This document shows positions 21,988-32,720 of a stretch of 64,000 nt of DNA, piece by piece. The position numbers and the translations under genes are program-made. The stretch lies in the NCBI GenBank assembly GCA_031216915.1, contig CM062289.1, positions 448,346,910-448,410,909 of the forward strand. Direction: 5' to 3'. Position 1 is the first letter of the stretch. The number at the start of each line of letters is the position of its first letter. The DNA comes from Pictodentalium vernedei. Taxonomy: Eukaryota; Mollusca; Scaphopoda; Dentaliida; Dentaliidae. Below the pieces are notes generated by a model that was not told where the DNA came from, made no database searches, and worked only from the letters and a program-made list of their open reading frames with translations.

Positions 21988-22385
21988 ATCATTGCTCACA
22001 GCTCTGAATATATGAACTCATTCATTGCAAAGAATTCTTTGGTTTTCATTATATAGCATGGAATGCATATCGCGACAAAACAGGATTTATTTCTGAATAA
22101 CTGGAAAACTGTCCTGAGCAAATGACATGTGGATCCTTAAAATTACTCCATCAGCAAACAAACTAGAAAAGAGCTAACATGTGGCCTCATGTTCTTAAAA
22201 CCTTCATTGTCCAAATTTGGGATGACATGGTGTATTTGGAGAGAAAAAGAAAGACAGAAAAATATTTTCAGGTTTATTGGATGATTCGGTCAACACTTGG
22301 CTAGATAAAGGATTGAACATTCTTCAGTTTTGGAAATTCTGCGAATATGTTGTGTTTTAAAACATATGTTTCATAGTGTTCATGC

Positions 22386-23101
22386 AGGCCTGTCGATTTG
22401 AGGCGAATGGCTGTTTGGGTCGCGCAGAGGTTACCTAAAATGCAAAACACCCAAACGAAAAACGGGTTGCGCGAAATTGTTACCGGGTCGCGCAAAACTT
22501 TTGCCAAGCTGAATGATCTAGTACGAATGAATGGTGGAATGATGTTGATCATCAACCAATCATCAGATGCACGTGTTTGTATCTGCCTGAAGTTTTGCTG
22601 CTCTGTTGGACAATTATTGGCCAATAGAGCAGCTGTACTTCAGACAGATGCAAACACCTATGCTGATGATTAGTTGATGCTCAACATCATTGCAAATTGT
22701 TGATCATCTTAAGATGTAGCATAGGTACAAAATCAGAAAATGGCAATAATTTGATGTCTCTGCCACAAATACCGGTTAAGGATACCATACTCTTCTGCAG
22801 CATATTAGCCCATGCCAAGATTAGGCTATAATTGCAACTAATTTGTATCTGAATTGCTGCAATACAGCACCATTGTTGTTCCTAAGGGCTCATCTCTATA
22901 TTCATCAGGATATTGCCCATAGGAGCAAGAACTTTGCTTTGAGACATCAGTTCACGTATCAGCATAGCTGCGATACATATATATTTAGGTTACCTAATGG
23001 GTTACCTGAATCAAGTACAGAGGAACGAATGATAAAGTTACCAAAGCTCAGTCCTGGTGAACGACAAATGGGTTACGCACAATTCTGAAAATAGCAGGCC
23101 T
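22386..23101. mobile_element. Non-autonomous hAT-like element with large inner hairpin
   Basis: Ends AGGCCTGTCG and ATAGCAGGCCT are flanked by gttcatgc (22378-22385) and gttcatgt (23102-23109). The inner hairpin at about 22515-22700 has arms with gatgttgatcatcaaccaat, gtatctgcctgaag and complements. The right end lies 44 bp upstream of exon 5. Confidence 0.65.
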
Positions 23102-23145
23102 GTTCATGTCCGAAGAGTGTATACAAATTTATCTTTCTTTTATAG

Positions 23146-23260
23146 GAGGGAATAGCATTGGCAAAACTTGTTTATAGACAAACACACATTGGTACTGACA
23201 GGAATCACAGTAGATACTGGATTTTTAGTGAGACAACACCAGGATTATTAATAGAAAAGG
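23146..23260 (+). CDS. BAZ1B: BAZ1B-like exon 5: WHIM2/WSD motif
   Basis: The exon reads EGIALAKLVYRQTHIGTDRN then HSRYWIFSETTPGLLIEK, with donor gtaagg. The GTDRN(H).RYW core is the signature of WHIM2 in BAZ1B and relatives. It packs with WHIM1 against ISWI-type ATPases. The acceptor is tttatag. The exon ends one base into the Gly codon that exon 6 completes. Confidence 0.95.
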
Positions 23261-23261
23261 G

Positions 23262-24465
23262 TAAGGATATCAAATATATTAACCAAAAGCTAACCATTGA
23301 TCCTTAAAAATCCGCAAATTAAAAAAAAAGGATTTTCAAATCTTGAAGTAACAGAAAATGTTTTTACAGGCCATTCAATTCTCCCAAAGTCAAAGAGGAA
23401 ACGTCTTTGATCAAATCACACAAATTGAAGACAGGACACATACTTTAGCCTGGTTTTTACATGGTTTCTTATCCAGTTTCATTGGAAAATTGTTTGGTAG
23501 CTATTTTTTGGTGTGAGTGATGCTCTAAAAATAAGAGAATGACATTTTTTTAAAGTTGAATTTTCCATTTTTCTTCTGTTGTGTTCAACCGTAGGTCATC
23601 CCAGTGATTCTAGGCTGTGGCTAATTTAGACCAATCTGAAAACCTTTTTACAAATCTTGAGAGGATTTTGGGATTGCTTGAAAGTAATGATGTGGATTTT
23701 CAGTACTCCATTGTTTTGTTACTACTTATTGTATGGAGTGCCCAGACATGTTAAGTCTCACGGATTCACCGCGAGACTCCCAGATTGGGTCATGATCTCC
23801 CGCACTCACGCCACCACCCATAGATCTCCCGTATCGTCAGAAATTATATCAAGTGAAAAAACGAAATCAACCATTTCTCCATTGTGTACAATTTACTTCA
23901 CGTTTGCATACGGTAATCTGTGAGATCTGCTCAGTGACCCGGATATTTAAGTAAGCTTCAGAAATTCAGTCTCTTGTTTTTCTCTTCCCTTTGTTCCAAA
24001 TCGTGTTTAATTAAAATAAATTAATACAAGAATGGACTGTTTGATATTATTCTGTCATTAAATGGCGATCGAAGACCAAACAATATAGCTTGATGCAATG
24101 TTTTCACAACTAAAACACCAACCTTTTTTCTTAGTACTTAAGTGACTTTGCCCCAGTTTTCACAACCTAAACACAGGCTCATGTGAAGGAACAACAGCTG
24201 ATTACTGTTTGAAACCATACTGATTTCACCTCATCAGAGATCGGCTTTTTAATAGAAAAATATAACTTTGTTTTCAAAACATTCTGCAATGAATGGATCA
24301 CAGGTAACTGTAGTTGTGTATATATATCCAGCAATGTAGACCGATAAGTACCATTCATAATCGAATTCGCAATGTCTGAAAATCCATCCAAAAAACATCT
24401 ACAATTCTAAATTTAAAGAATCATGGAAGAAGGAATTGGCCTGAAATTTATACAGGCATAAAGTA
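23262..24465. other. Intron 5 start, no gene or clear element
   Basis: Mixed AT-rich sequence. Positions 23740-23945 are slightly GC-richer (cacggattcaccgcgagact) and could be an unclassified element, but I could not find its ends. Confidence 0.45.
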
Positions 24466-24521
24466 AGGGAATGGAGTGGGGGTGGGGGTGGGGGGGGTAG
24501 TTATGGGATAAACTAATGTGA

Positions 24522-24553
<32 letters not shown>

Positions 24554-24805
24554 TGCTATTGAACTAGGTTTGGAATAGAATATGTTGGGATTGGGAGGGG
24601 TAATAGTGGGTAAATTAATGGAGATAAAGTTGGGCTGGGGGGATTAAACTATATAAACTCTATGAATTTACCCCACTTACAATTACAAAGTGTGTGTGTG
24701 GTCCCTTAACTGAAAGTTTGCTGGGGGTTCTTAAGCTTTTTCTAAAAAATTGTAAGTGGGGTAAATTTATGCAGGGATGAAGTGGGGGGGGGGGGGGGGG
24801 GGGTG
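24466..24805. repeat. G-rich simple-sequence region
   Basis: Three long G-runs (about 24478-24500, 24535-24553 and 24784-24803) are separated by GT repeats and by an inverted pair, aatttaccccacttacaatt and aattgtaagtggggtaaatt (24663 and 24757). The strand asymmetry could favour G-quadruplex folding. Confidence 0.7.
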
Positions 24806-24885
24806 AGGGGGTGTACCAGTACATTGATAGAGATACATGTAGATGACTTAATAAATTGTTGTTCTCTGAACAAAAGTCTTGTTAT

Positions 24886-25100
24886 AATATTCACACGCAA
24901 AAATCTCCCTGATTGTCATTTTTAAAACTTAACATGTCTGAGAGTGCCTATTGCACTCTGCAATAATTGTAACAAAGCTTTTATGTATGACTTTTTTCTG
25001 AGTAAACAACATGCAAATGCAGAGCATACAGCCACAAAAGTAGCATTCGGCACATTTCAATTGAGTCCAGATTGTGGATTCTGGTACTTAACCAGTTAAT
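24886..25100. repeat. Worn family D copy
   Basis: A short hairpin gagagtgcctattgcactct lies at 24939-24961, beside caataattgtaacaaag. The end aaccagttaa (25089) recalls family D termini. The left end is not identified. Confidence 0.4.
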
Positions 25101-25215
25101 TCCAGACCATGAAATAAATCTTAGAAAGCTCTCGTGGAGTGCTTTCTAGGAATCGGTGTCTGGGACTTATAAGTTGTATATCTTTAATTGAATAGTCCTG
25201 TTAATTGTATATAAC

Positions 25216-25427
25216 TTAATCCTTTACCCAACACAGACGATATCAAAATTTATTATTTTAAATATCATTTTTTTCAAAAAATTTCAACAAAACCATATCA
25301 TGTGACCCCTCATTGGAATGAGCTCAATAATGGTTTTGTTGAAATATTTTGAAAAAATTAAGTTTTCAACTGCTTAATTTGCATATTACGCGGGCGGATG
25401 CGGGCGATTCGTTAGGTAAAGGGTTAA
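25216..25427. mobile_element. A2-family MITE
   Basis: It runs from TTAATCCTTTACCCAAC to GTTAGGTAAAGGGTTAA. It keeps the octamer (atttgcatattacg) on the right side. The centre is shortened (cattggaatgagctcaataa), so the palindrome is partly lost. Confidence 0.8.
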
Positions 25428-25429
25428 AA

Positions 25430-25680
25430 ACTTCAAACCATTTACCATACCTTCAGTACAAATTTGACCTGTTAATTGCTGTCGGTTATAGGGTAAACTC
25501 CTGTTATGTGATTAAAAAGCTTGTAATATGTGGAATAATTACTCCAACATTCACTGAATTCCCTAGATTTACAGATATTTTTTACCTCAGTACATCCAAT
25601 ATAGGCATTAATTTATTGGATCTTGTTTGACACAGCTCAATGAGCTCCATTAAACAAGGTATAATAGAAGAAAGACTAAG
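25430..25680. repeat. Family F fragment
   Basis: The wording ttaccataccttcagtacaa, gggtaaactcctgttatgtg and ttgtttgacacagctcaatg matches the family F elements at 41.4 and 42.9 kb. The palindrome is half preserved (gctcaatgagctcc). Confidence 0.5.
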
Positions 25681-25724
25681 TTCATAGCCAGAAGATAGAA
25701 AATGACCCAGTACTGTTAATTATA

Positions 25725-25960
25725 CCCCCACTTGCAAAGAGATTGGGGGATATACTGGATTACATCCAGTGGCAGTCTGTCTATCTGTCTGGATCCATAT
25801 TTCAGCAATGAGTGGATGGATTTCAGTGAAATTTGGTATCTGGTAAAGTGGAATGCAATGGTGGGGGTTTGCACTGAATCATGGCCCAGCTCTTGTGCTC
25901 TTTTAAGTGAATATTTTTGCCTGCCAAAGTGGCTATTCTGTTAATAGGGTTCTACTGTAA
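25725..25960. repeat. Single array monomer, same type as 59.3-60.0 kb
   Basis: The units 'ggatccatatttcagcaatg' and 'agtggatggatttcagtgaa' match the tandem monomers at 59345-59990. Confidence 0.55.
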
Positions 25961-26296
25961 TAAATAGTGCCGAGCAAAACATGATTATGAATTAATTTTC
26001 TTGCCCCCAAAAGTTTTGAAAGTGGATTTCTCTATCTTTAAAAACATCACAGAAAGTGCCTTGAAAGCCCTTGATTTCACTCTTCACTGAAGTGTATACT
26101 TTTTTGGTTGCAAGAAATTTGCAAATGCATAAAAACTTACACTTAAGGAAGCTCTTAAGCTAATCCCAACGGTATACATACACTTAACATTCCTTACTTC
26201 AATAAAATTGTAATGAAAAAAGTCTAGCTGATATTTGTATTAATATGTACTGTCAAAATTTAGCAGTATACTCATAATTCCAACCACTCTTATGCT

Positions 26297-26550
26297 GCTT
26301 AACGTTCAATGCGGGAACCCATGCAAAGTGAAGCAGTGCCTGTCCACTGTGGTGAACAGGCTCTGTTTTACTGGTAAAATAGGACCCAGTCACCAATGCT
26401 TGGAAGGTGCAAACCCTCTCTAAAATGGGCATCATGGCTTATTGACGCTCACTCCTGGTCTTGAGTTGATACTCATGTTGTGGTCATGATTAGCCATTGT
26501 GCAAAAATATGTGACCTTAAACAGCCTCAAACACCAATAAATAAATAAAT
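26297..26550 (+). mobile_element. SINE-like retroposon (family S2), copy 1
   Basis: The block agcagtgcctgtccactgtg, then ggtaaaataggacccagtca, ends in a gccattgtgcaaaaatatgt segment and an aataaataaataaat tail. It matches 44969-45205 closely. The left border is uncertain. An A1 MITE follows directly at 26550. Confidence 0.65.
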
Positions 26551-26730
26551 TAATCCTTTACCCATACGTAACGACCAAAACCAGCCTGCACTATTCACAA
26601 AAATCGCTAATTAATTTTCATTATTTTTTTCATTTTTTTGTCTCAAAAACATAGGTTATGACCCCTCTTTGGAACAAGCTCATCGAGCACGTTCCAATGA
26701 GGGGTCATAACCAATGTTTTTTGAGACAAT
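26550..26730. mobile_element. A1 MITE, right end lost
   Basis: It starts TTAATCCTTTACCCATACG. The palindrome gacccctctttggaacaagc / cgttccaatgaggggtc is clear. It breaks off after tttttgagacaa, where a family D copy begins. Confidence 0.7.
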
Positions 26731-26749
26731 TTTTGGTCTTTATTCATAG

Positions 26750-26952
26750 TACAGGTACCATAACTTAAAGGCTCCATATTGTATGGATATCCTCCATATT
26801 GTCTTTGAAGTGAAATTATTTAGTCTGTGTGGATATGCTTTGTTACAATTTATGGGAGAGTTCCAAGAGGCACTATTCCATAAATTATAACAAGGCAAAG
26901 ACATGCGAACAAATTTTGATGACCAAAAATAATTTAGCACTCTACCAGTTAA
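26750..26952. mobile_element. Family D foldback MITE
   Basis: The central hairpin tacaatttatgggagagttc and complement and the right end gcactctaccagttaa match 881-1130. The left border is unclear. Confidence 0.6.
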
Positions 26953-27250
26953 GGAACATGGTGGCTCAGTGCTTAGAGCTTCAGACTTTAATTCGAAAAG
27001 TTGATGGTTTGATCATTTCCACCTTTGGCAGAACACTTTATTCTCATTGCCTACATTGGAGCATGGTGGCACAGTGCACTAAAGCATATTCCATGTCATT
27101 GGTGCACTAGTCTTTAACCTCTGCTAACTCCACTCGTGCAGAATCAGGAAGTTGCGAGACTGACAGTTGCTTGCTACTGCTCAGTGGTTCTCTCCAGATA
27201 CTCTGATTTCCTCCATCCGTAAAACTATCTGTTGCCTTTTAAAAGGTGTT
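26953..27250 (+). mobile_element. tRNA-derived SINE, diverged
   Basis: The head 'catggtggctcagtgcttag' carries a tRNA-type A box and 'gatggtttgatcat' a weak B box. The body includes cattggtgcactagtcttta and ctcagtggttctctccagat, as in the better copies at 35836 and 39532. The AT tail is degenerate. This is not a functional tRNA gene. Confidence 0.65.
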
Positions 27251-27269
27251 AGAGAAGATTTGAAATTAA

Positions 27270-27400
27270 TCATTTTGTCGCTTTATCTGAGTATGAATGT
27301 GGGATGGACATGCTGAGTTGCATGAAGTGGCACTTCATTCCAAACTTAACATGCCCATTACACATTTATACTTGGATAAAGCAACAGATAATTCATTTCA
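27270..27400. repeat. Hairpin
   Basis: The arms 'gctttatctgagtatgaatg' and 'catttatacttggataaagc' enclose a second pair (tggacatgctgagtt / aacttaacatgcccatt). The pairing is imperfect. Confidence 0.6.
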
Positions 27401-27787
27401 ATTGTTATAATTTAATTCCAAGTGTTTACACTGTACCCTTACTCACCTGAAGTCCCTGTCATTTATAGCCCTGCAGACATGACGACTTTTGAGCACATGA
27501 CAATATTTTATTATTTTCAACACAGACTAATATATACAGCCTCCGGTCTTGAATATTGTAAAAGTATGTAAAATTGGTGTGGGTTTTGGAAAAGTTATGG
27601 AAAACGAACAGATACGTGTAACATGAGTATTTCTTCTGTGTCATGTGACCATTCAAAAAATTATTTTTACTCCCAATTGTAGGATTCACCAACAATCACT
27701 ACTTGAGTCATTTGTGTTTGGGGCTTCTTAACTCTGAAGGCCTGGCGGTATGTATATATTTTTGCCACACTTTGATAGAGTACATTT

Positions 27788-28118
27788 GGTGGCTTTGCAG
27801 TTGTTTCTAGGCAAGTCTTGGCTGCCTATTAACCCTTTACCTAACGTAACGGCCAAAACCGGCCAGCGCTATTCTCAAAAATCGCCAATTAATTTTCACT
27901 ATTTTTTTCATTTTTTGTCTCAAAAACATAGGTTATGACCCCCTCGTTGGAACGAGCTCATCGAGCTCATTTCAATGAGGGGTCATAACCAATGTTTTTG
28001 AGACAAAAAATGAAAAAAATTATTTATTCAAGAATTATTTTTGCAAGTGTCGTCTGCTTTTCAGGTTAGATAAAGGGTTAAGGCAGCCAAGACTTGCCTA
28101 GAAACAACTGCCAAGGTA
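27788..28118. mobile_element. Family I foldback split by an A1 MITE
   Basis: The left arm ggtggctttgcagttgtttc to ggctgcc (27788-27826) and the right arm ggcagccaagacttgcctag to ggta (28082-28118) are complements. The A1 MITE at 27829-28081 occupies the loop, bordered by TTAA. Confidence 0.8.
27829..28081. mobile_element. A1 MITE, near intact
   Basis: It runs from TTAACCCTTTACCTAACG to GTTAGATAAAGGGTTAA. The centre is gaccccctcgttggaacgag / catttcaatgaggggtc, and the arms include gtctcaaaaacataggtt. It sits in the loop of the family I foldback. Confidence 0.82.
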
Positions 28119-28359
28119 TTTAGAATGTAACTTTAAAGTTTACCTAAAGCCTAAATGTTGCAGTGCAAAGTTATCAAAGTGGAAATTGGACCCTTTAGGG
28201 TTAAAATAGTTGTCAAGACTGAGGGTGGGAGGTGGGAATTGAATTATATATTGAGTTACATTTTACCTTTGGGATTATGGAAATTTGATGTCAGGGGTGT
28301 GGAAAACGAAATTGACTAGTCTGTATGATCCTTGGAGGAGCAACTCTCATGAATACTAA

Positions 28360-28690
28360 GTTAACGGTCCACCTTCTGCAATTTCAGTTTCATTGCACTG
28401 TTGGACATGCCCATAATTTTTATTACCTGCATCGCCAGCGGCAGAGCAAGTCTAGTAACCGCTCGACTCCGTCCGTCACTCTGTCCATCTGTCAGTCTGT
28501 CCAAAACACTTCTTCCGTCAAAGTTTTCTTGGCTTCTATGAAAGGGAATGATTTTATATTTGGTCTGCTGCTTCATAATGATGAGTTGTATCGTGTGTCT
28601 AATTTTCAGATCAATTGCATGCAGCGAAGCAGGTCCAGAAGACCCGGTATTGGTCTTGGCTTGTTTATTTGACAAATGAGCAGGACAAAG
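28360..28690. repeat. GC-richer repeat-like stretch
   Basis: 'attacctgcatcgccagcgg' and a gtccgtcactctgtccatct microsatellite resemble the heads of array elements. It also gives overlapping ORFs of 115 and 138 codons on opposite strands, with no recognisable domain. I treat it as an element fragment. Confidence 0.4.
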
Positions 28691-28884
28691 CAAAAACATT
28701 TGTATAGTAGGAAAATTATTCATCGTGTTATGAAAAACTCGCGTTAACCAAACATATGCACGAAAATTGAATGTCACGAAAGAAAATTATGCTATACACC
28801 ATAAACAAATAAACAAACCATTATTCTGGTTGCCCAGGAAACTGGAGAATTCTCTTGGATTCATACCTGACCATGGCCTATACA

Positions 28885-28970
28885 AAGCCAGTGGCTAAAC
28901 AGTGATCTCTAGTCATGTCTTTGCTGCCTGGTAAAACAGCCAAGATTTGACTAGAAACCACTGCCCAGGT
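28885..28970. repeat. Family I foldback
   Basis: 'cagtggctaaacagtgatct' and 'cagccaagatttgactagaa' form diverged complementary arms. Confidence 0.5.
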
Positions 28971-29110
28971 CATTTATCTGTTGTTAGTAGGATTTCCTTA
29001 TGATGACATGTTGAGAGCACCTGTTCTGGGGTCGTTTAACTCACTAATAGGTCTTTAAAGGTTAAGCAATTATGGATATATTTTGTTAACACAGTGATTC
29101 ATTTTTAAAG

Positions 29111-29264
29111 GTTGGGTCACAAGACATATAGATTATTCAACACGAAGTGCTGATGCAGCAGATAGTACAGAGGACAGCATGTCTGAAACTGACTCGGAAT
29201 CTGTGGCTGATTCCGAGATCAGTACGGCAAAGAAAATATCTTCAGTAGAGCATATAGAAAAAAC
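29111..29264 (+). CDS. BAZ1B: BAZ1B-like exon 6: end of WHIM2 and acidic Ser-rich linker
   Basis: After the split Gly codon the exon reads WVTRHIDYSTRSADAADSTE, then DSMSETDSESVADSEISTAK and KISSVEHIEK, and ends two bases into a Thr codon (donor gtaagt). G-W-V right after EK continues the WHIM2 motif as in BAZ1B. The acidic Ser-rich tail is a disordered linker and is the least conserved part. Confidence 0.9.
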
Positions 29265-29437
29265 GTAAGTTACTTCATGGACAAAGAACAGCTCATTCTG
29301 AATGATCACATTTAATTTTAAGTGTTATTTGTCAATAACTGGTCGACAAGCCTCTAAAGTCCCTGATAGTGATAGTAAACACTGTGCCCAAATAATGTAA
29401 TTGTGCACAAATTGTGCACTGTTTAAACTTTTTTTAG

Positions 29438-29789
29438 GGTGGGGGAAGCATGATAGCTCAGTGGTTAGGGCACTGAACTTCAAACCAAACAGGTCTGCAG
29501 TTTGATACTGACCAGCAGTGAATATGTTGTGTCCTTGTTGGGCACTTATTCCCGATAGGCTACATGGGAGCACGTTGGTACTGGGTTCTAAGGTATACTG
29601 CACATCGATGGTGCATTTCTTTAAACTAATGGTAAGCTGGCTTGTGCGCAGTTAGTATTTTGGGGAGTCACCACTACTCGGTGGCTCTCCAGGTGCTTCC
29701 ATTTCCTTCAACTGTAAAACTGTCTGACACAACGGGACACTGGTTGTCGAAAAAATCCAATTTAATAATTTTTTTTTTTTTTTTTTTTT
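29438..29789 (+). mobile_element. tRNA-derived SINE with poly-T-rich end
   Basis: The head 'catgatagctcagtggttag' (A box) is followed by the body gttgggcacttattcccgat, ctgcacatcgatggtgcatt and cggtggctctccaggtgctt. It ends in a long T-run rather than the usual AATAAA-type tail. An A1 MITE follows directly. Confidence 0.7.
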
Positions 29790-30034
29790 TATAACCCTTT
29801 ACCTGACATAACAGCCAAAACCGACCAGCGCTATTCTCGAAAATCGCCAATTAATTTTCATTATTTTTTTCATTTTTTTGTCTCAAAAACATAGGTTATG
29901 ACCCCTCGTTGGAACGAGCTCGTTCCAACGAGGGGTCATAACCTATGTTTTTGAGACAAAAAATGAAAAAAATTAGTTATTCAAGAATTATTTTTGCAAG
30001 TGTCGTCTGCTTTTCAGGTTAGGTAAAGGGTTAA
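29790..30034. mobile_element. A1 MITE with a perfect 78 bp palindrome
   Basis: It runs from ATAACCCTTTACCTGAC to GTTAGGTAAAGGGTTAA. Positions 29880-29957 are a perfect inverted repeat without a spacer, centred on gagctc. The match continues outward past the T/A runs with one indel. This is the best-preserved copy in the window. Confidence 0.88.
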
Positions 30035-30860
30035 AGTTTTACCATGTTTTGTACATCTATAGTTTTGTTAGGTTTCCCTCATGCACACATTATAGTTTAG
30101 GCCATACCTGTCAAACAATGCAACAGATAAATAAGATTTAAAAACCACAGAGTTAATCAGTGGAAAGCAGTCTGTCGACAGTGTTACATACAACACTGTC
30201 ATCACAGATTGCTTTTCACTGACAAACTCTCTACAAACATGTATTAAAAGATTGCGATCTGCTATATTCATATTTGTAACATTTCCTATTGAAGGTCAGT
30301 GATTGCTCAAGCCAAACCCATTCACTAAATACACAGAACGACATGCGTGGGTGAATGGGTTAATCGATATGGCTCGAGTGCCAGCGCGGAAAGATAGAAG
30401 AGAGGCCACAGGCCTCGAGTTTTATCCTTCCGTGATGGCACAAGTGCCATATCGATTAACCCATTCACACACGCGTGTCATTCTGTGTCTATTACACGTT
30501 TTCGCGTCTATAAAACAATTATTAGAAGGACACTCAACAATTCATTTGATAATTATCACCAAAAAGAACACATTTTGTCGCCAACCAAATTTGCAAGGGG
30601 AACCTGTGTTACTCTTTCGTCCTCCGAGTTCCAATGTGTTCTATGTGCCTACTGGCGTGCCTACTGGCACATAGAACACACTGGAACTCAGGAGACGACA
30701 TTTAGATATCACTAGGGATGAAATTGTAATTGCGGTATACGATTTGTAGAAAATTCCAGTGAAATTGCGCTTCTTTATAAAATAATCGGGCAACGATTTC
30801 CGTTCCACACATGTGTGGAACAGATTTTTTATTTTCCGCACGGCTTAGTGTTGGTGAAGA
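30035..30860. repeat. Cluster of three hairpins
   Basis: The first hairpin, 30150-30240, pairs caacactgtcatcacagatt with its complement. The second, 30332-30487, pairs cacagaacgacatgcgtggg and gttaatcgatatggc with their complements around a CpG-rich loop. The third, 30616-30706, is a family E palindrome. A small palindrome gttccacacatgtgtggaac lies at 30802-30821. The ORFs across this region are by-products. Confidence 0.7.
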
Positions 30861-31194
30861 TGGGGTTTTCATAGAACAGGCGTTTAATAAACAGCCATCC
30901 TACTTTATGAAATTGTGACGTATTAGGTTCCTGGCTGGAAAAGTGGCCTCTCGAGTTCAAGGTGTTAACATTAAATAGACAGTTGCTGCTGCTGCTACTT
31001 GTCCAACCAAACCAAACTCTGTGTTACAATGAGAATATTTATTATAGATTTCTATATGAGATTCTTGTATGCATATCTCCTTACATATTTCTGAACTGAT
31101 TCTGATGAAACTTTTAACAAATAGATCAGATTTTTATAAAAATTGGTTTTGGCTTACAGTATGGGAAGATCTCGCCCTGATTAGAAATTCTCCC

Positions 31195-31617
31195 AGGCCT
31201 GGCATTTTCAGGAGAGCGATTTATTCGCTTGCCTACTGCTCGTCTTAAAAAACCTGAGGAGGGCGAAAAATAGCCCTCCCAGCCTTAGAAAATAATGATT
31301 ACCACAACAGCCTATTTCTAAAACCCACAGGGTTTGCTATGTTAGTGGTCTCTGCAATATGGCCACACTGCCCTTCCCACACCTCGGGGCCTTACCAAGG
31401 CCCGGAGGTGTGGGAGGGGCAGTGTAGCCGTCTCACAAGAGACTACCTGGTTAGCAGCACCAAATAAAATGTACAAAACCCACTAGGAAGAATTCATTAA
31501 TAGTACAACTTCATTTTGCCACTTTTAGCTTTTGTAAGATTGAGAGCTAATCGCTCCCCTAGGCCATGCGAGGAGAGCGATTTTTAGCCATCCTGCATTT
31601 TTAAGAATGCCAGGCCT
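31195..31617. mobile_element. Non-autonomous hAT-like element (AGGCCTGGCATT)
   Basis: The ends AGGCCTGGCATT and AATGCCAGGCCT are flanked by attctccc (31187-31194) and gttctccc (31618-31625). An inner hairpin at about 31370-31430 (tgcccttcccacacctcggg and complement) is very GC-rich. It shares termini with 2397-2957. Confidence 0.72.
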
Positions 31618-31829
31618 GTTCTCCCAATTTCATTTATTTCTGAAGGAGTTATGTCCCATTTTGTTGAATATTTCGTGTTGATCTGATCACTTAATGATTG
31701 CAGTAACCCTAACAAACCTAATTTTGATGATTCTTTTTTTAAATAAACATTTCAGTGCATTAATCTGTTTGATGGACAGGGAATTTGTCTTTGTGTGCTT
31801 GTCTGTGGAGTAATTCTAGTCCTCCTTAT

Positions 31830-32042
31830 TTAACTCCCTGCACACTGATGTCAAAATATCAAAATTTCAGGCAGAAAAAATTTCCCATAATGCAACTAGA
31901 AATTTAACCAATTCAATCTCGTTTGACAGAGCTCATTGAGCTCTGTCAAACGAGATTGAATTGGTTAAATTTCTAGATGTATTATGGGAAAAAACAGCTT
32001 CCTGAAATTTTGGTATTTTGACATCAGAGTGAAGGGAGTTAA
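31830..32042. mobile_element. TTAA-flanked palindrome (family G)
   Basis: TTAACTCCCTGCACACTGAT and GTGAAGGGAGTTAA bound an element that is almost one inverted repeat. The centre tgacagagctcattgagctc is the same as in family F, although the outer ends differ. Confidence 0.78.
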
Positions 32043-32157
32043 TGGGAGATCAGTATACATTTCACGATAGTAAACTTCTTGCCGATATTTCATTGCTTGC
32101 ATGCCATGTAAATCTCATAAATTTTTTTTATAACACTCCTTAAAGCTCCTTGATTTT

Positions 32158-32392
32158 TAGCTATGCAGAGCAGCTCTTTATGTGTCAATGTTGTTTGGTC
32201 GGTCTGTCTCTAGGCTCTCTCGGCCTGTGACCATCAAGATTTAAACTCTGTAACTTTTAAAATATTTGGTGGTATGATATCATATTTGTTATGCAAGTGT
32301 ATCTTATTGATGTCTCTCCGACGCGAGGTGACCCTGGTTGTCAACAATGACGTTAAACCCAAATAAATAAATTGATGTCTAGCCACATGTCA
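32158..32392. repeat. Array-element head and monomer with a tiny SINE-tail insert
   Basis: It begins TTTTTAGCTATGCAGAGCAG, then a ggtcggtctgtc microsatellite and a monomer like that near 6090 (ggtatgatatcatatttgtt). A 55 bp insert (32316-32370) interrupts it. Confidence 0.6.
32316..32370 (+). mobile_element. 5'-truncated SINE tail, 55 bp, with 10 bp duplication
   Basis: It consists only of the last part of the SINE body (gaggtgaccctggttgtcaa) and tail (gttaaacccaaataaataa). attgatgtct stands at 32306-32315 and again at 32371-32380. Confidence 0.8.
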
Positions 32393-32720
32393 GGGAGCTC
32401 AGCGGGCTTCAAATTTAAAGGTTCACAGTTCAGTCCACGCCAAAGGTAACTGCTTTGTATCCTTGGGCAAGGCACTTAATCCGGATTGCCCATGTGGGGG
32501 CCACAGCAGTGCTGTGTACTAAGGTATACTTCACGTCGATGGTGCACTTGTCTTCAACCAATGCCAGCATCCTGCTTGTGTGGAATTAGTACATTGAAGA
32601 GTCTGACTGTTGCTTGGTGGTTCTCTCCTGGTACTTGGGCTTCCTCCACCCATAAAACTGTCTTGACAAAAGGTGACCTTGGCTGTTGAAAGTGTCGTTA
32701 AAACCCAATAAATAAAGTCC
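32393..32720 (+). mobile_element. tRNA-derived SINE
   Basis: The body has ttgggcaaggcacttaatcc, cttcacgtcgatggtgcact, cttggtggttctctcctggt and the tail gttaaaacccaataaataaa. The head (gttcacagttcagtcca, B box-like) is diverged. catgtca flanks both sides (32386 and 32721). Confidence 0.75.

Noticed and set aside
28325-28777. Opposed ORFs of 115 and 138 codons
   Set aside because: They overlap on opposite strands, lack motifs, and lie on a microsatellite-bearing element fragment.
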